Shown here: in pieces, positions 17,933-26,099 of the stretch
Layout of the letters: each line of letters begins with the position of its first letter
How positions within the stretch are numbered: position 1 is the first letter of the stretch
DNA from: Allokutzneria sp. NRRL B-24872
Lineage (GTDB): Bacteria; Actinomycetota; Actinomycetes; Mycobacteriales; Pseudonocardiaceae
Assembly: GCF_002155965.1 (NCBI RefSeq)
Contig: NZ_MUMH01000043.1
Location: 56,039-120,038 of the forward strand
Length of the DNA stretch: 64,000 nucleotides
Reading direction: 5' to 3'
The notes under the pieces: model-generated
Seen by the model: only the letters and a program-made list of their open reading frames with translations
Database searches by the model: none
Told to the model about the DNA's origin: nothing
Made by a program: the position numbers and the translations under genes

Positions 17933-18772
17933 GTGGAGCGCTCGACCACAGGTCGCCGGCACCAGCGCGCCGGTGCGGTCACCGTCGCCGAGCTGATCAG
18001 GAAGCAGCCCGGCGTGCCCAGGTACCCGGGCGCCGACGCCACGGGCGGCTACCACTTCCGGTCCGAGGTGTTCGAGCGCGTCGCCTCGGGCGCCACCTCC
18101 CCGCAGCCGGTCTACAGCTTCGACCCCGACCCGGACCCCGAGCCGGAGGAGGGCGAGCACCCGCTGCTCAAGCCGCTGCGCACGGTCGGCCTGGTGTTCG
18201 GCGCCCTGCTGCTGGCGGGCTCCGTCGTCGCCGCCTCGGTGATCACGGCCGACTACGGACCGCGCGGACCGCTCGTGCAGTACCAGGCCCCGCACCTGGG
18301 CGGCACCCTCGCACTTCGCCCCGACCTCGTGCTGGACCGGCTGACCAACGCCACCAAGGTCAACACCGCGCTCGGCGCCCCCGGCGCCAAGCAGCCGTCG
18401 ACCTCCGCCAAGCCGGTCGCCCCGGTGGCCAGGCAGAACAGCACCTGGCAACCGAACGCGGTCACGCCGACCACGGCCGTCGAGGTCGTGCACGAGTTCT
18501 TCCAGCGGTTGCAGCACCGCCCCGACCTGGCGTTGCAGATGGTGGACGCCCGGCTCGTCGGCCAGGACCGCGCCGCCTTCCTCAAGGCGTGGGAGAGCGT
18601 GAAGTCGGTGCAGGTCAAGAACGTGGAGCAGAGCCGAAACGGCGTGCTCGGCACCGCGACGCTGGAGCTGCTCAACGGCACCAAGCTGCGGATGGAGCAG
18701 CTGCTGACCCTCAGCGTCGCCGAGCCGCGACAGATCGTGGCGGCGGAACTGCTCTCCGTGCAGCAGAGCTGA
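17933..18772 (+). CDS. Single-pass membrane protein with shared extracytoplasmic domain (copy 2)
   Basis: 279 residues from the GTG at 17933, which is preceded by GGAGGC at good spacing; an in-frame GTG at 17762 would add 57 residues of doubtful coding character. The N-terminus contains GAVTVAELIRKQPG, a short amphipathic motif often seen near the start of actinobacterial membrane proteins. Acidic DPDPDPEPEEGE precedes the membrane segment (GLVFGALLLAGSVVAASVI, about 84-104). A Thr/Pro linker leads to the C-terminal domain (182-279) with VHEFFQRL...DLALQMVDARL...FLKAWESVKSVQV, matching the two kinases. Function unknown; likely extracytoplasmic ligand or lipid sensing. Confidence 0.7.
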   Translation: MERSTTGRRHQRAGAVTVAELIRKQPGVPRYPGADATGGYHFRSEVFERVASGATSPQPVYSFDPDPDPEPEEGEHPLLKPLRTVGLVFGALLLAGSVVAASVITADYGPRGPLVQYQAPHLGGTLALRPDLVLDRLTNATKVNTALGAPGAKQPSTSAKPVAPVARQNSTWQPNAVTPTTAVEVVHEFFQRLQHRPDLALQMVDARLVGQDRAAFLKAWESVKSVQVKNVEQSRNGVLGTATLELLNGTKLRMEQLLTLSVAEPRQIVAAELLSVQQS

Positions 18773-18869
18773 GAGCACTGCGACGTTAGGCGTTCGAAGT
18801 TGCTCCGAACGGGTGCTGACAGCTTTCACGTACCTCCGAATTGGTGACATTCTTCGCCGAGGTCCGGTA

Positions 18870-18899
18870 TTCCAGTCACTGAACGTGTTCTGACTGGAA
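18870..18899. promoter_or_regulatory. 9-bp dyad just upstream of the copy-3 membrane protein gene
   Basis: TTCCAGTCA and TGACTGGAA are perfect arms separated by 12 bp, ending 12 bases before the start codon and beside the ribosome site GGAAGGTGG. It could be an operator or a hairpin that controls translation. Confidence 0.45.
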
Positions 18900-18911
18900 G
18901 GTGGATCAGCC

Positions 18912-19790
18912 GTGGCTGGCGACAAACGCGAGCGGGGCGCTAAGCGCACGCAGGTGCTCGTCTCCGACCTGCTGCACCGCGAGGGCCGGGCGGCCCAGCG
19001 TCCCGCGAACCAGCGCACCGTCATGCGCGCCATCGGCGTCGCGGCGGGCGTGGTCGGCGTCTGCGGCGCGATCGTCGCCGGAACCGTGCTCTTCACCGGT
19101 GAGGACGACAGCCAGGCGCAGAACACCTCCCGCGCGCAGAACTACTTCACCGGCGGCCGCGCGCTGCAGCCGAACCTGATCGGCGAGGCCGCCAAGGCCA
19201 ACCCCGACGGCGTCGGCGGCGAGGAGGGCGAGCAGTCGCCCAGCACCGAGCCCACGACGACGACCACCGGCAAGCCCGCGCCGACGAACCCCGGCGGCGG
19301 GCCGGAGCAGCCGACGCAGGCACCCCAGCCGCCTCCTCAGCAGCCGCAACCGCAGCCGACCAGCGAAAACCGGCCGACGAGCCAGCCGAGCAGCACTCCG
19401 ACGGCGGGTCCCGGTCAGCCGGGACCGACCACCCAGCCGTCGAAGCCGACGCAGAAGCCGGGCAACAACGGCGGGCTGCTCGATCCCGTGCTGGACCTGC
19501 TGACCGGGTTCTTCCGCGCGGCGCCCGACGCGCCGTCGGAGGCCTACGAGATGCTCGCCCCGCAGATGCGCTCCACGGGCGGCGTCGAGGAGTTCCGCGA
19601 GTCGTGGCGGGGTGTGCGTTCCGCCACTCTCACCTCCGCCAAGGCCGCCGGGGCCAACACCGCGCGGGTCGTGGTCGAGTACGTCTGGGCTGATGGGCGC
19701 CGCGTCCGCTCCGAGCAGCGGATCGTTGTCACGGAAGGGTCAGCGCCACGTATCGCCGACGCAACGGTGCTCTCGGCACGCAACCGCTGA
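18912..19790 (+). CDS. Single-pass membrane protein with shared extracytoplasmic domain (copy 3)
   Basis: 292 residues, GTG start with GGAAGG upstream. A short basic N-terminus with KRTQVLVSDLLHREG precedes the membrane segment (AIGVAAGVVGVCGAIVAGTVLF, about 40-62). Residues 95-190 are a long Thr/Pro/Gln linker (runs such as PTTTTTGKPAP and QPPPQQPQPQP). The folded domain (192-292) reads LTGFFRAAPDAPSEAYEMLAPQMRS...FRESWRGVRSA, the same pattern as in copies 1-2 and both kinases. No catalytic residues are visible. Position directly upstream of a kinase suggests it works with it; this is inference. Confidence 0.7.
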   Translation: MAGDKRERGAKRTQVLVSDLLHREGRAAQRPANQRTVMRAIGVAAGVVGVCGAIVAGTVLFTGEDDSQAQNTSRAQNYFTGGRALQPNLIGEAAKANPDGVGGEEGEQSPSTEPTTTTTGKPAPTNPGGGPEQPTQAPQPPPQQPQPQPTSENRPTSQPSSTPTAGPGQPGPTTQPSKPTQKPGNNGGLLDPVLDLLTGFFRAAPDAPSEAYEMLAPQMRSTGGVEEFRESWRGVRSATLTSAKAAGANTARVVVEYVWADGRRVRSEQRIVVTEGSAPRIADATVLSARNR

Positions 19791-19883
19791 TCCTCCAGGG
19801 GCGTCCCCTTTCGGACTTGCGAACACAAACGGCCCTCCGGGCGCAGAACCACCCGTACGAGTGGTGGCTCTAACCTGGGTGCC

Positions 19884-19937
19884 GTGACCGACACGGGGAG
19901 CCGCACGGTGACCAAGCAGAGCGAGGCGGCAGCGTGA
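19884..19937 (+). CDS. 17-codon upstream ORF coupled to the kinase gene
   Basis: GTG at 19884 lies 7 bases after a TAACCT -10-like hexamer (19871-19876), so it could be translated from a leaderless message. It encodes V-T-D-T-G-S-R-T-V-T-K-Q-S-E-A-A-A and its TGA overlaps the kinase GTG in GTGA. The kinase start itself has only a weak ribosome site, so coupling is plausible. The alternative is that this is simply untranslated leader. Confidence 0.35.
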   Translation: MTDTGSRTVTKQSEAAA

Positions 19938-21637
19938 GCGAAGAAGGTCGCCTTGTCGCCGGGCGCTACCGGCTGGAACGACGGATCGGCGCCGGTGCGA
20001 TGGGCGTGGTCTGGCAGGCCCGGGACGAGCGGCTGCACCGCGTCGTCGCGGTGAAGCAGCTGCTGTTGCAGTCCGGCATGGAGGCTGGCGAGGCCGAGGA
20101 GGCCAAGCAGCGCGCCATGCGCGAGGGCCGGATCGCCGCCCGGTTGCAGCACCCGAACGCCATCGGCGTGTTCGACGTCGCCGAGGACAACGGCCTGCCG
20201 TGCCTGGTGATGGAGTACCTGCCGTCGCGCAGCCTGGCCAACGTCGTCTACGACGAGGGCAAGCTGCCGCCGCGCGAGGTGGCCAGGATCGGCTCGCACG
20301 TCGCGGTCGCGCTGGCCGCCGCGCACGCGGCCGGGATCGTGCACCGCGACATCAAGCCGGGCAACATCCTGCTCGGCGACGACGGCTCGGTGAAGATCAC
20401 CGACTTCGGCATCTCCCGCGCCACCGGCGACGTCACGGTCACCAAGACCGGCATGCTCGCGGGCACCCCCGCCTACCTGGCGCCCGAGGTGGCCAAGGGC
20501 TACGAGCCCGGACCGGCATCGGACATCTTCTCGCTCGGCTCGACGCTGTACGCGGCCGTCGAGGGCGAGCCGCCGTTCGGGCTCAACGAGAACACCCTGG
20601 CGCTGCTGCACCTGGTCGCGGCGGGCATCGTGCGCCCGCCCCAGCTGGCCGGCCCGCTGACCTCGGTGCTGATGCACCTGCTGCGCCCGCAGCCCACCGA
20701 CCGGCCGACCATGACCCAGGCCGCGGAGTCGCTGCGCGCCATCGCAGAGGGCCGGGCGGCCCCGCTGGTGACGCCGCCGCAGGGTTGGGGCGCGGTGCCG
20801 CCGACCACCCAGATGCCCGGTGGTCCCTCGGCGCCGACCCAGGCCGTGCACCCCGGGCTGCGCAGCGGCCCGCGCACGCCGATTCCCGGCAACCCCGGCA
20901 GCAACCCGAACAACCCGGCGATGACCCGGCTGGACGCGCGACCGCTCAGCGACGCGCCCGCCACCAGGGTCGGCCCCGGCGCGACCAGCATCGGCGGCGC
21001 GGGCGGCGTCGGCGGGGGCGGCAGCCGTCCCGGCACCGGGCGGGACCGCGACCGGGATCGCGACCGCAGGGACGAGCCGCAGGAGCGCCGCTCCAACACC
21101 AAGCCGATCCTGATCGCGGTCGGCGCGGTGATCGCGGCCGCGCTGCTGGGCATCCTGCTGAGCAGCTTGTTCAGCAAGAAGGACAACAACAGCGGCAGCG
21201 GGGGCGCGTACCCGAGCAGCGAACAGCCGAGCCAGACCGCCTCCTCGCCGAAGCGGTCTAGCCCGTCCAAGTCGAGCACGACAACCGAGACGACGACCAC
21301 CACGCCTCCGCCGACGACGACCACCACCTCGGCCGTTCCGACGGAGAAGGACTACGTCAACGCGGTCAAGAACTACTACAAGCTGGTGCCGGGCAACCCG
21401 GAGGTCGCGTTCAACAAGTTCTGCGAGTCCTACCGCAGGTCGCAGAACTACACCCTGTACAAGAGCTACTGGGAAAAGATCAAGAGCGTCAAGGTCAGCG
21501 ACGTGGAGATGACCTCGGACAAGGTCGTGTCCTTCGAGATGGAGACCCTGGCCAAGGACGCGGAGAAGCCGACCACCGAGAAGAAGACGCTGCGGATGTC
21601 CTACGAGAACAGCCAGGTCTGCCTCAACAGCATCTGA
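19934..21637 (+). CDS. Transmembrane Ser/Thr protein kinase (Pkn family) with sensor-like C-terminal domain
   Basis: 567 residues. Kinase domain about 10-270: G-loop IGAGAMGVVW, VAVKQLLL lysine, HRDIKPGNILL catalytic loop, DFGISRATGD and GTPAYLAPE. A Pro/Gly/Ser juxtamembrane stretch of ~120 residues follows, including an Arg-Asp repeat (RDRDRDRDRRDE) near 374. The membrane segment is about 391-414 (LIAVGAVIAAALLGILLSSLF). Outside lies a Ser/Thr linker and a domain (473-567) with VKNYYKLVPGNPEVAFNKF...YWEKIKSVKV, shared with the second kinase and three kinase-less proteins next door. Probable role: envelope signalling, phosphorylating cytoplasmic targets on Thr. Confidence 0.92.
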   Translation: MSEEGRLVAGRYRLERRIGAGAMGVVWQARDERLHRVVAVKQLLLQSGMEAGEAEEAKQRAMREGRIAARLQHPNAIGVFDVAEDNGLPCLVMEYLPSRSLANVVYDEGKLPPREVARIGSHVAVALAAAHAAGIVHRDIKPGNILLGDDGSVKITDFGISRATGDVTVTKTGMLAGTPAYLAPEVAKGYEPGPASDIFSLGSTLYAAVEGEPPFGLNENTLALLHLVAAGIVRPPQLAGPLTSVLMHLLRPQPTDRPTMTQAAESLRAIAEGRAAPLVTPPQGWGAVPPTTQMPGGPSAPTQAVHPGLRSGPRTPIPGNPGSNPNNPAMTRLDARPLSDAPATRVGPGATSIGGAGGVGGGGSRPGTGRDRDRDRDRRDEPQERRSNTKPILIAVGAVIAAALLGILLSSLFSKKDNNSGSGGAYPSSEQPSQTASSPKRSSPSKSSTTTETTTTTPPPTTTTTSAVPTEKDYVNAVKNYYKLVPGNPEVAFNKFCESYRRSQNYTLYKSYWEKIKSVKVSDVEMTSDKVVSFEMETLAKDAEKPTTEKKTLRMSYENSQVCLNSI

Positions 21638-21644
21638 GCGCCGC

Positions 21645-22556
21645 TCACCGCGCGGCGGCCGCCGAAGCCGCCGCGCGCAGCGCTCGCAGCAGCCCGAGCG
21701 TCGCCGGGTTCTCCGCGTCGGCCTCGGGCGTCGCCGCGTAGATGCGCCGCACCGGCTCCGGATTGCGCAGCCTGCGGACCAGCACGTTCGGGTTCACCGC
21801 GCGCAGAGCCATCGCCGGGATCAGTGAGACGCCCAGTCCGGCGGCGACGAAGCCCTGCGCGCTGACGTACTCCCCCGCCTGCACGGCGAAGTCGGGCTGG
21901 AACCCGGCGGAGCGGCAGGACTCCAGCACCACCTCGCGGCACTGGCCGGGCAGCGGCTCGTTGTCCACCCACGGCTGGTCGGCCAGCTGCGCGAGGTCGA
22001 CGACGCGCTGCCGACCCAGCGGGTGCCCCTTCGGCAGCACCGCGCGGTAGGGGTCGTCGAGCAGGTGCTGGAAGCGGATTCCCGGCGCGTACGGCTCCTC
22101 CTCGCGCAGCGTGACGGTGATGGCCACGTCGGCGCGGTCGGCCTTGACCTCCTGCAACGGGTCCTCGGGATCGGTGACCGTGAGGTCGAGCGCGGTCGCG
22201 GGGAACTCACCGCGGAACTCGGCGACGGCGGGCGGCACCAGGACGGCCCCGGCGGTGGTGAAGTAGGTGACGCGCATCCGCCCGGTGCGCCCGGCCCTGA
22301 GGTCGGACAGCGCGGTCTCGGCCTCGGCGAGCTTGTTGGTGATCACCGCTGCGTGCTCGGCGAGCAGGCGGCCCGCCGCGGTGGGGCGCACTCCCCTGCC
22401 CGCCTTGCTCAACAGGGTCAGCCCGGCCTCGCGCTCCAGCGTGCTGATCTGCTGGCTGATCGCGGACGGCGTGTAACCGAGATTGGCTGCGGCGGAGCTG
22501 ACCGAACCGGTGCTCACGACGGCAAGGAGAACACGAAGGCGACGCACGTCCAGCAT
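21645..22556 (-). CDS. LysR-family transcriptional regulator
   Basis: 303 residues, normal for the family. The N-terminal winged helix-turn-helix reads LAVVSTGSVSSAAANLGYTPSAISQQISTLE near 10-40, followed by the co-inducer-binding type 2 periplasmic-like domain. It is divergent from an EamA-family exporter gene (22665), and 22557-22664 is the shared control region; the usual LysR arrangement would make the exporter its target. I could not identify a T-N11-A operator with certainty. It ends 7 bp from the kinase gene, convergent. Confidence 0.9.
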   Translation of the reverse strand: MLDVRRLRVLLAVVSTGSVSSAAANLGYTPSAISQQISTLEREAGLTLLSKAGRGVRPTAAGRLLAEHAAVITNKLAEAETALSDLRAGRTGRMRVTYFTTAGAVLVPPAVAEFRGEFPATALDLTVTDPEDPLQEVKADRADVAITVTLREEEPYAPGIRFQHLLDDPYRAVLPKGHPLGRQRVVDLAQLADQPWVDNEPLPGQCREVVLESCRSAGFQPDFAVQAGEYVSAQGFVAAGLGVSLIPAMALRAVNPNVLVRRLRNPEPVRRIYAATPEADAENPATLGLLRALRAAASAAAAR

Positions 22557-22664
22557 GCTGGAATCGTACAGTTCTCCTTAAAGATCGACCAGAAGTATTC
22601 ACTTGTCCTGATGCTTGCGCGGGCGCACGCTTGGTCTCGGAACACCGTGAACCAGGAGGTCAGC

Positions 22665-23594
22665 GTGACGTCGTCCGGCAGTCTCACCAGGATCGCCCTG
22701 CTCGCACTGCTGTGGGGCTCCAGCTTCCTGTGGATCGAACTGGCGCTGAAGGCGCTCTCCCCCGTGCAGATCGTCTTCGTCCGCGTCGGCCTCGGCGCGC
22801 TGGTGCTGGTGGCGATCTGCAAGGCCATGAAGCTGCCGCTGCCCAAGGGCGGCAAGACCTGGCTGCACCTGGGCGTCGCGGCGCTGTTCGCCAACGTGCT
22901 GCCGTTCATCCTCTTCGGCGTCGGCCAGCAGACCGTCGACTCCAGCATGGCGGGCGTGCTCAACGCGACGACCCCGCTGTGGACGCTGCTGATCGCCGCG
23001 GGCCTCGGCCAGGAGAAGTCCTTCGGCCCGCTGCGCGTGCTGGGCATGGTGCTCGGCTTCGCCGGGGTGATGCTGATCTTCGCGCCGTGGCGGGCCGGAG
23101 CGGGCTCGGCGCTGCCGGGCAGCATCGCGATCCTCGTCGCCGCGCTCAGCTACGGCATCGGCGCGGTGTACGTCGGCCGCAACCTCAGCAACAAGGGCAT
23201 CGCGCCCACCTCGACCGCGGCCGGTCAGATGCTGATGGCGACCGCGCTCACCGGTGTGCTCATCCCCGTCGCGGGCACCCAGCCGGTGCACTGGGAGCTC
23301 ACCAGCGCACTCCTGGCCGCCGCCGTGCTCGGCGTCTTCGGCACGGGGTTCTCGTTCCTGCTCTTCTTCCGGCTGATCTCCGACGAGGGCGCGACCGCCA
23401 CCACGACGGTCACCTACCTGATGCCGGTGGTGTCGGTGGCGCTCGGCGCGATCGTGCTCGGCGAGGAGCTGAGCATCCGGGTCGTCATCGGGATGCTGGT
23501 GGTGGTCGGCGGCGTGATGCTCACCCGGCCGAGGAAGGCCAGGACGCCGCTCATCGTTCCGCCCACCGAAACGGCGAAGGCTACCAGCCAGTAA
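22665..23594 (+). CDS. EamA/DMT-family transporter
   Basis: 309 residues from the GTG at 22665, chosen because AGGAGG lies 5 bases upstream; an in-frame GTG at 22647 lacks this. Ten hydrophobic segments in two EamA repeats are visible, the first beginning IALLALLWGSSFLWIELALKAL and the second near residue 150 (SIAILVAALSYGIGAVYVGR). The Ser-Phe-Leu/Trp of GSSFLWIE is typical of repeat 1. DMT proteins export amino acids or other metabolites by exchange or proton coupling; the substrate is not readable. Likely controlled by the divergent LysR gene. Confidence 0.88.
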   Translation: MTSSGSLTRIALLALLWGSSFLWIELALKALSPVQIVFVRVGLGALVLVAICKAMKLPLPKGGKTWLHLGVAALFANVLPFILFGVGQQTVDSSMAGVLNATTPLWTLLIAAGLGQEKSFGPLRVLGMVLGFAGVMLIFAPWRAGAGSALPGSIAILVAALSYGIGAVYVGRNLSNKGIAPTSTAAGQMLMATALTGVLIPVAGTQPVHWELTSALLAAAVLGVFGTGFSFLLFFRLISDEGATATTTVTYLMPVVSVALGAIVLGEELSIRVVIGMLVVVGGVMLTRPRKARTPLIVPPTETAKATSQ

Positions 23595-23688
23595 CCAGCT
23601 CGGTACAGTGGGTGGTTGCTCACAGGTCGGTTCCGGATTGGTCCATCAGTTCGCTTTGGTTCCCCCCAAGGCTCTAGCCTCCCTCTCC

Positions 23689-25233
23689 GTGGATGGCGCG
23701 GATCACACGCTCGCCGGGCGGTACCGCCTGCTGGACCGCATCGGCAGCGGCGCGATGGGCATCGTCTGGCGCGCGACCGACGAGCTGCTCAGCCGGACGG
23801 TCGCGGTGAAGCAGCTGCTGCTGCCGCCGGGCATGGACGCGGAGGAGGCCGAGGAGGCCACCCTGCGCGCGATGCGCGAGGGCCGGATCGCCGCCCGGCT
23901 GCACCACCCGAACGCGATCACCGTGTTCGACGTGGTGCAGTCCGACGGCGTGCCGTGGCTGGTGATGGAGTACCTGCCTTCGCAGAGCCTGGCCGCGCTG
24001 GTGCACGAACGCGGGCCGCTGGAGCCGCGCGAGGTCGCCAAGATCGGCTACCAGGTCGCCGCCGCGCTGACCGCCGCCCACGAGGCCGGGATCGTGCACC
24101 GCGACATCAAGCCGGGCAACGTGCTGATCAGCCCGAGCGGCACGGTCAAGATCACCGACTTCGGCATCTCCCGCGCCACCGGCGACGCCACCCTGACCAG
24201 GACCGGCATGCTCTCCGGCACCCCCGCCTACCTGGCACCGGAGGTGGCCGACGGCGCCGAACCGGGCATGCCGTCGGACGTCTTCTCGCTCGGCTCCACC
24301 CTGTACGCGGCGGTGGAGGGCGTTCCGCCGTTCGGGCTCAACGAGAACACCTTCGCGCTGCTGCGCGCCGTCGCCTCCGGCGAGGTCCGCAAGCCGGAGC
24401 GCGCGGGCGAGCTGGACGAGCTGCTGGCCTGCCTGCTCACCCGCGACCCCAGGACCCGCCCAACCGCGGCCGAGGCGCTGCCGATGCTGGAGGCCATCGC
24501 GGGCGGCTCCCGGCCCAAGATCGTGGCGGTGCCGAACTGGACCTCGCCGCAGGCTCTCGAGGACAAGACGCTGCGCCGCCGCAGGGCTGGCGTGATCGCC
24601 GTCGCGGTCGCGTTCGCCGCGGTGGTCGGCGCGCTGGTGACCGCGCTGCTGGTGCTCAACCAGCGCCAGGTGGCGACCGCGGGCCCGCCCGGTGAGATCA
24701 GGACCATCACCTTCGGACCCGGCCCGGGGGTCAGCGGCACGATCGGCCCGACGAGCACGTCCTCGCCGGGAAGCCGTGTGACGACCCTGCCCGGCGGAGC
24801 CGTTGTGCCCCTCCCCGGCGACGACCAGCAGGCTGCTCCCCCTCCTTCCGGCGGGCCGGCGCAGCCGAGCCAGAGCCAGCCGCCGCCCGCACCGACCACG
24901 ACTCCGGAGACGCCGAGGAACCGGCTGATCAAGGAGGCCGTCCGGCAGTTCTACGACCTGCTCCCGGGCAACACCACGGCCGCCTACCAACGTCTCGCCC
25001 CGGCGACGCGGCCCACCCTCGCGGCCTTCCAGGCCCAGTGGGCCGACGTCGAGTCGGTGAAGATCCAGCGCGGCATGCGCGTGGTCGGCGACGCCGTGCA
25101 CCTCACCCTGAAGATCAAGAAGACGGGCATCTCCGCCGCCTCGGCCGCCTACGTGGTCTCCACGGTGGTCTCCGGCGACCAGGTGCAGATCGGCACCGTC
25201 AAGCAGGGCGGCTCCGGCGGCGAAGGCCCCTGA
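23689..25233 (+). CDS. Transmembrane Ser/Thr protein kinase, second copy
   Basis: 514 residues from the GTG at 23689 (MDGADHTLAGRYRLL); a TAGCCT -10-like box 9 bases upstream suggests leaderless translation, and the in-frame extension to 23608 looks non-coding. Kinase domain about 10-270 with IGSGAMGIVW, VAVKQLLL, HRDIKPGNVLI, DFGISRATGD, GTPAYLAPE; it is clearly a close paralogue of the kinase at 19934. The membrane segment is about 301-323 and the juxtamembrane part is far shorter than in the first copy. The external domain (413-514) reads VRQFYDLLPGNTTAAYQRLAPATRP...FQAQWADVESVKI. The two kinases flank the LysR/EamA pair. Confidence 0.9.
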   Translation: MDGADHTLAGRYRLLDRIGSGAMGIVWRATDELLSRTVAVKQLLLPPGMDAEEAEEATLRAMREGRIAARLHHPNAITVFDVVQSDGVPWLVMEYLPSQSLAALVHERGPLEPREVAKIGYQVAAALTAAHEAGIVHRDIKPGNVLISPSGTVKITDFGISRATGDATLTRTGMLSGTPAYLAPEVADGAEPGMPSDVFSLGSTLYAAVEGVPPFGLNENTFALLRAVASGEVRKPERAGELDELLACLLTRDPRTRPTAAEALPMLEAIAGGSRPKIVAVPNWTSPQALEDKTLRRRRAGVIAVAVAFAAVVGALVTALLVLNQRQVATAGPPGEIRTITFGPGPGVSGTIGPTSTSSPGSRVTTLPGGAVVPLPGDDQQAAPPPSGGPAQPSQSQPPPAPTTTPETPRNRLIKEAVRQFYDLLPGNTTAAYQRLAPATRPTLAAFQAQWADVESVKIQRGMRVVGDAVHLTLKIKKTGISAASAAYVVSTVVSGDQVQIGTVKQGGSGGEGP

Positions 25234-25267
25234 CGCCTCAGCCGCATCAGGGGCGGACCGCGAAAGC

Positions 25268-25370
25268 CCCGTTTGGTGCGGTGAACTCCCTGAACGACCC
25301 GTTTGGTGCGTCCAAGGCACTGAACGGGTCGTTTGGTGCGTCTAGCGCACTGAACGGGTCGTTCAGCGCG
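25268..25370. repeat. 30-bp tandem repeat, about 3.4 units, in a convergent gap
   Basis: Units start at 25268, 25298, 25328 and 25358 (last one partial). Each contains GTTTGGTGCG near its start and TGAACG at its end; the junctions form dyads such as TGAACGGGTCGTTCA. The repeats fill the space between the kinase and response-regulator genes. The period is a multiple of three, so it can be read as a 10-residue peptide repeat, but I see no supported start codon or ribosome site for a gene. Confidence 0.8.
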
Positions 25371-25381
25371 TTAGCGGGCGT

Positions 25382-26086
25382 TCAGACAAGGCGGCGGTCG
25401 GAGGCCCAGCGGGAGAGCTCGTAGCGGTTGGACAGCTGGGTCTTGCGCAGGACGCTGGAGACGTGGGTCTCGACCGTCTTGATCGAGATGAACAGCTCCG
25501 AGGCGATCTCCTTGTACGCGTAGCCCCTGGCCAGCAGGCGCAGCACGTCGCGCTCGCGCGGGGTCAGCAGGTCCAGCTCGGGGTCGCGGATGGGCGCGGC
25601 GCCCGGCCGGTCGGCGAAGGCGTCCAGCACGAAGCCCGCGAGCCTCGGCGAGAACACGGCGTCGCCCTCGGCCACCCGGCACACCGCGTCGGCCAGCTCG
25701 CGGCCGGAGATCGTCTTGGTGACGTAGCCGCGCGCGCCGTTGCGGATGACGGCGATGACGTCCTCGGCGGCGTCGGAGACCGACAGCGCCAGGAAGACCA
25801 CCTCCGGCTGCGCGGGCCGGGCCCGGCGCAGCACCTCGGCGCCGCCGCCGTCGGGCATGTGCACGTCCAGCAGCACCACGTCGGGCTTGAAGTGCGCGAT
25901 GCCCGCGACGGCCTCGTCGACGGAGCCGGCCTCGCCGACCACCTCGACCTGGTCCTTGGCCGCGTCGAGCTCGGCCTTGACCCCCGTGCGGAACAGCGCG
26001 TGGTCGTCGACGAGGAAGACCCGGACGGGGCCGGTGCGCGCCACCGGGGCGGCGGTCTCCTCGGGCTGCTGCTCGCTCTCGCTCAC
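25382..26086 (-). CDS. NarL/LuxR-family response regulator of the PspC/LiaF-type system
   Basis: 234 residues. Receiver domain from about 20: VFLVDDHALFRTGV with the acidic pair, phospho-acceptor Asp in VVLLDVHMPDGGG, and the switch Lys in YVTKTISG. The C-terminal LuxR helix-turn-helix reads LTPRERDVLRLLARGYAYKEIASEL...KTVETHVSSVLRK. The gene starts 13 bp after the histidine kinase stop, so the pair forms one unit. Together with the divergent PspC/LiaF-like gene it resembles LiaFSR/VraTSR cell-envelope stress systems. The start is taken as the first in-frame GTG/ATG with MSESEQQP. Confidence 0.93.
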   Translation of the reverse strand: MSESEQQPEETAAPVARTGPVRVFLVDDHALFRTGVKAELDAAKDQVEVVGEAGSVDEAVAGIAHFKPDVVLLDVHMPDGGGAEVLRRARPAQPEVVFLALSVSDAAEDVIAVIRNGARGYVTKTISGRELADAVCRVAEGDAVFSPRLAGFVLDAFADRPGAAPIRDPELDLLTPRERDVLRLLARGYAYKEIASELFISIKTVETHVSSVLRKTQLSNRYELSRWASDRRLV

Positions 26087-26099
26087 GGCGCGTGCCTCC

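Noticed and set aside
22557..22664. Specific LysR T-N11-A operator
   Set aside because: Several weak matches, none clearly better than chance.
25234..25381. Small coding gene over the 30-bp repeat
   Set aside because: Frame is open, but no start codon with ribosome site; periodicity of the repeat explains the open frame.
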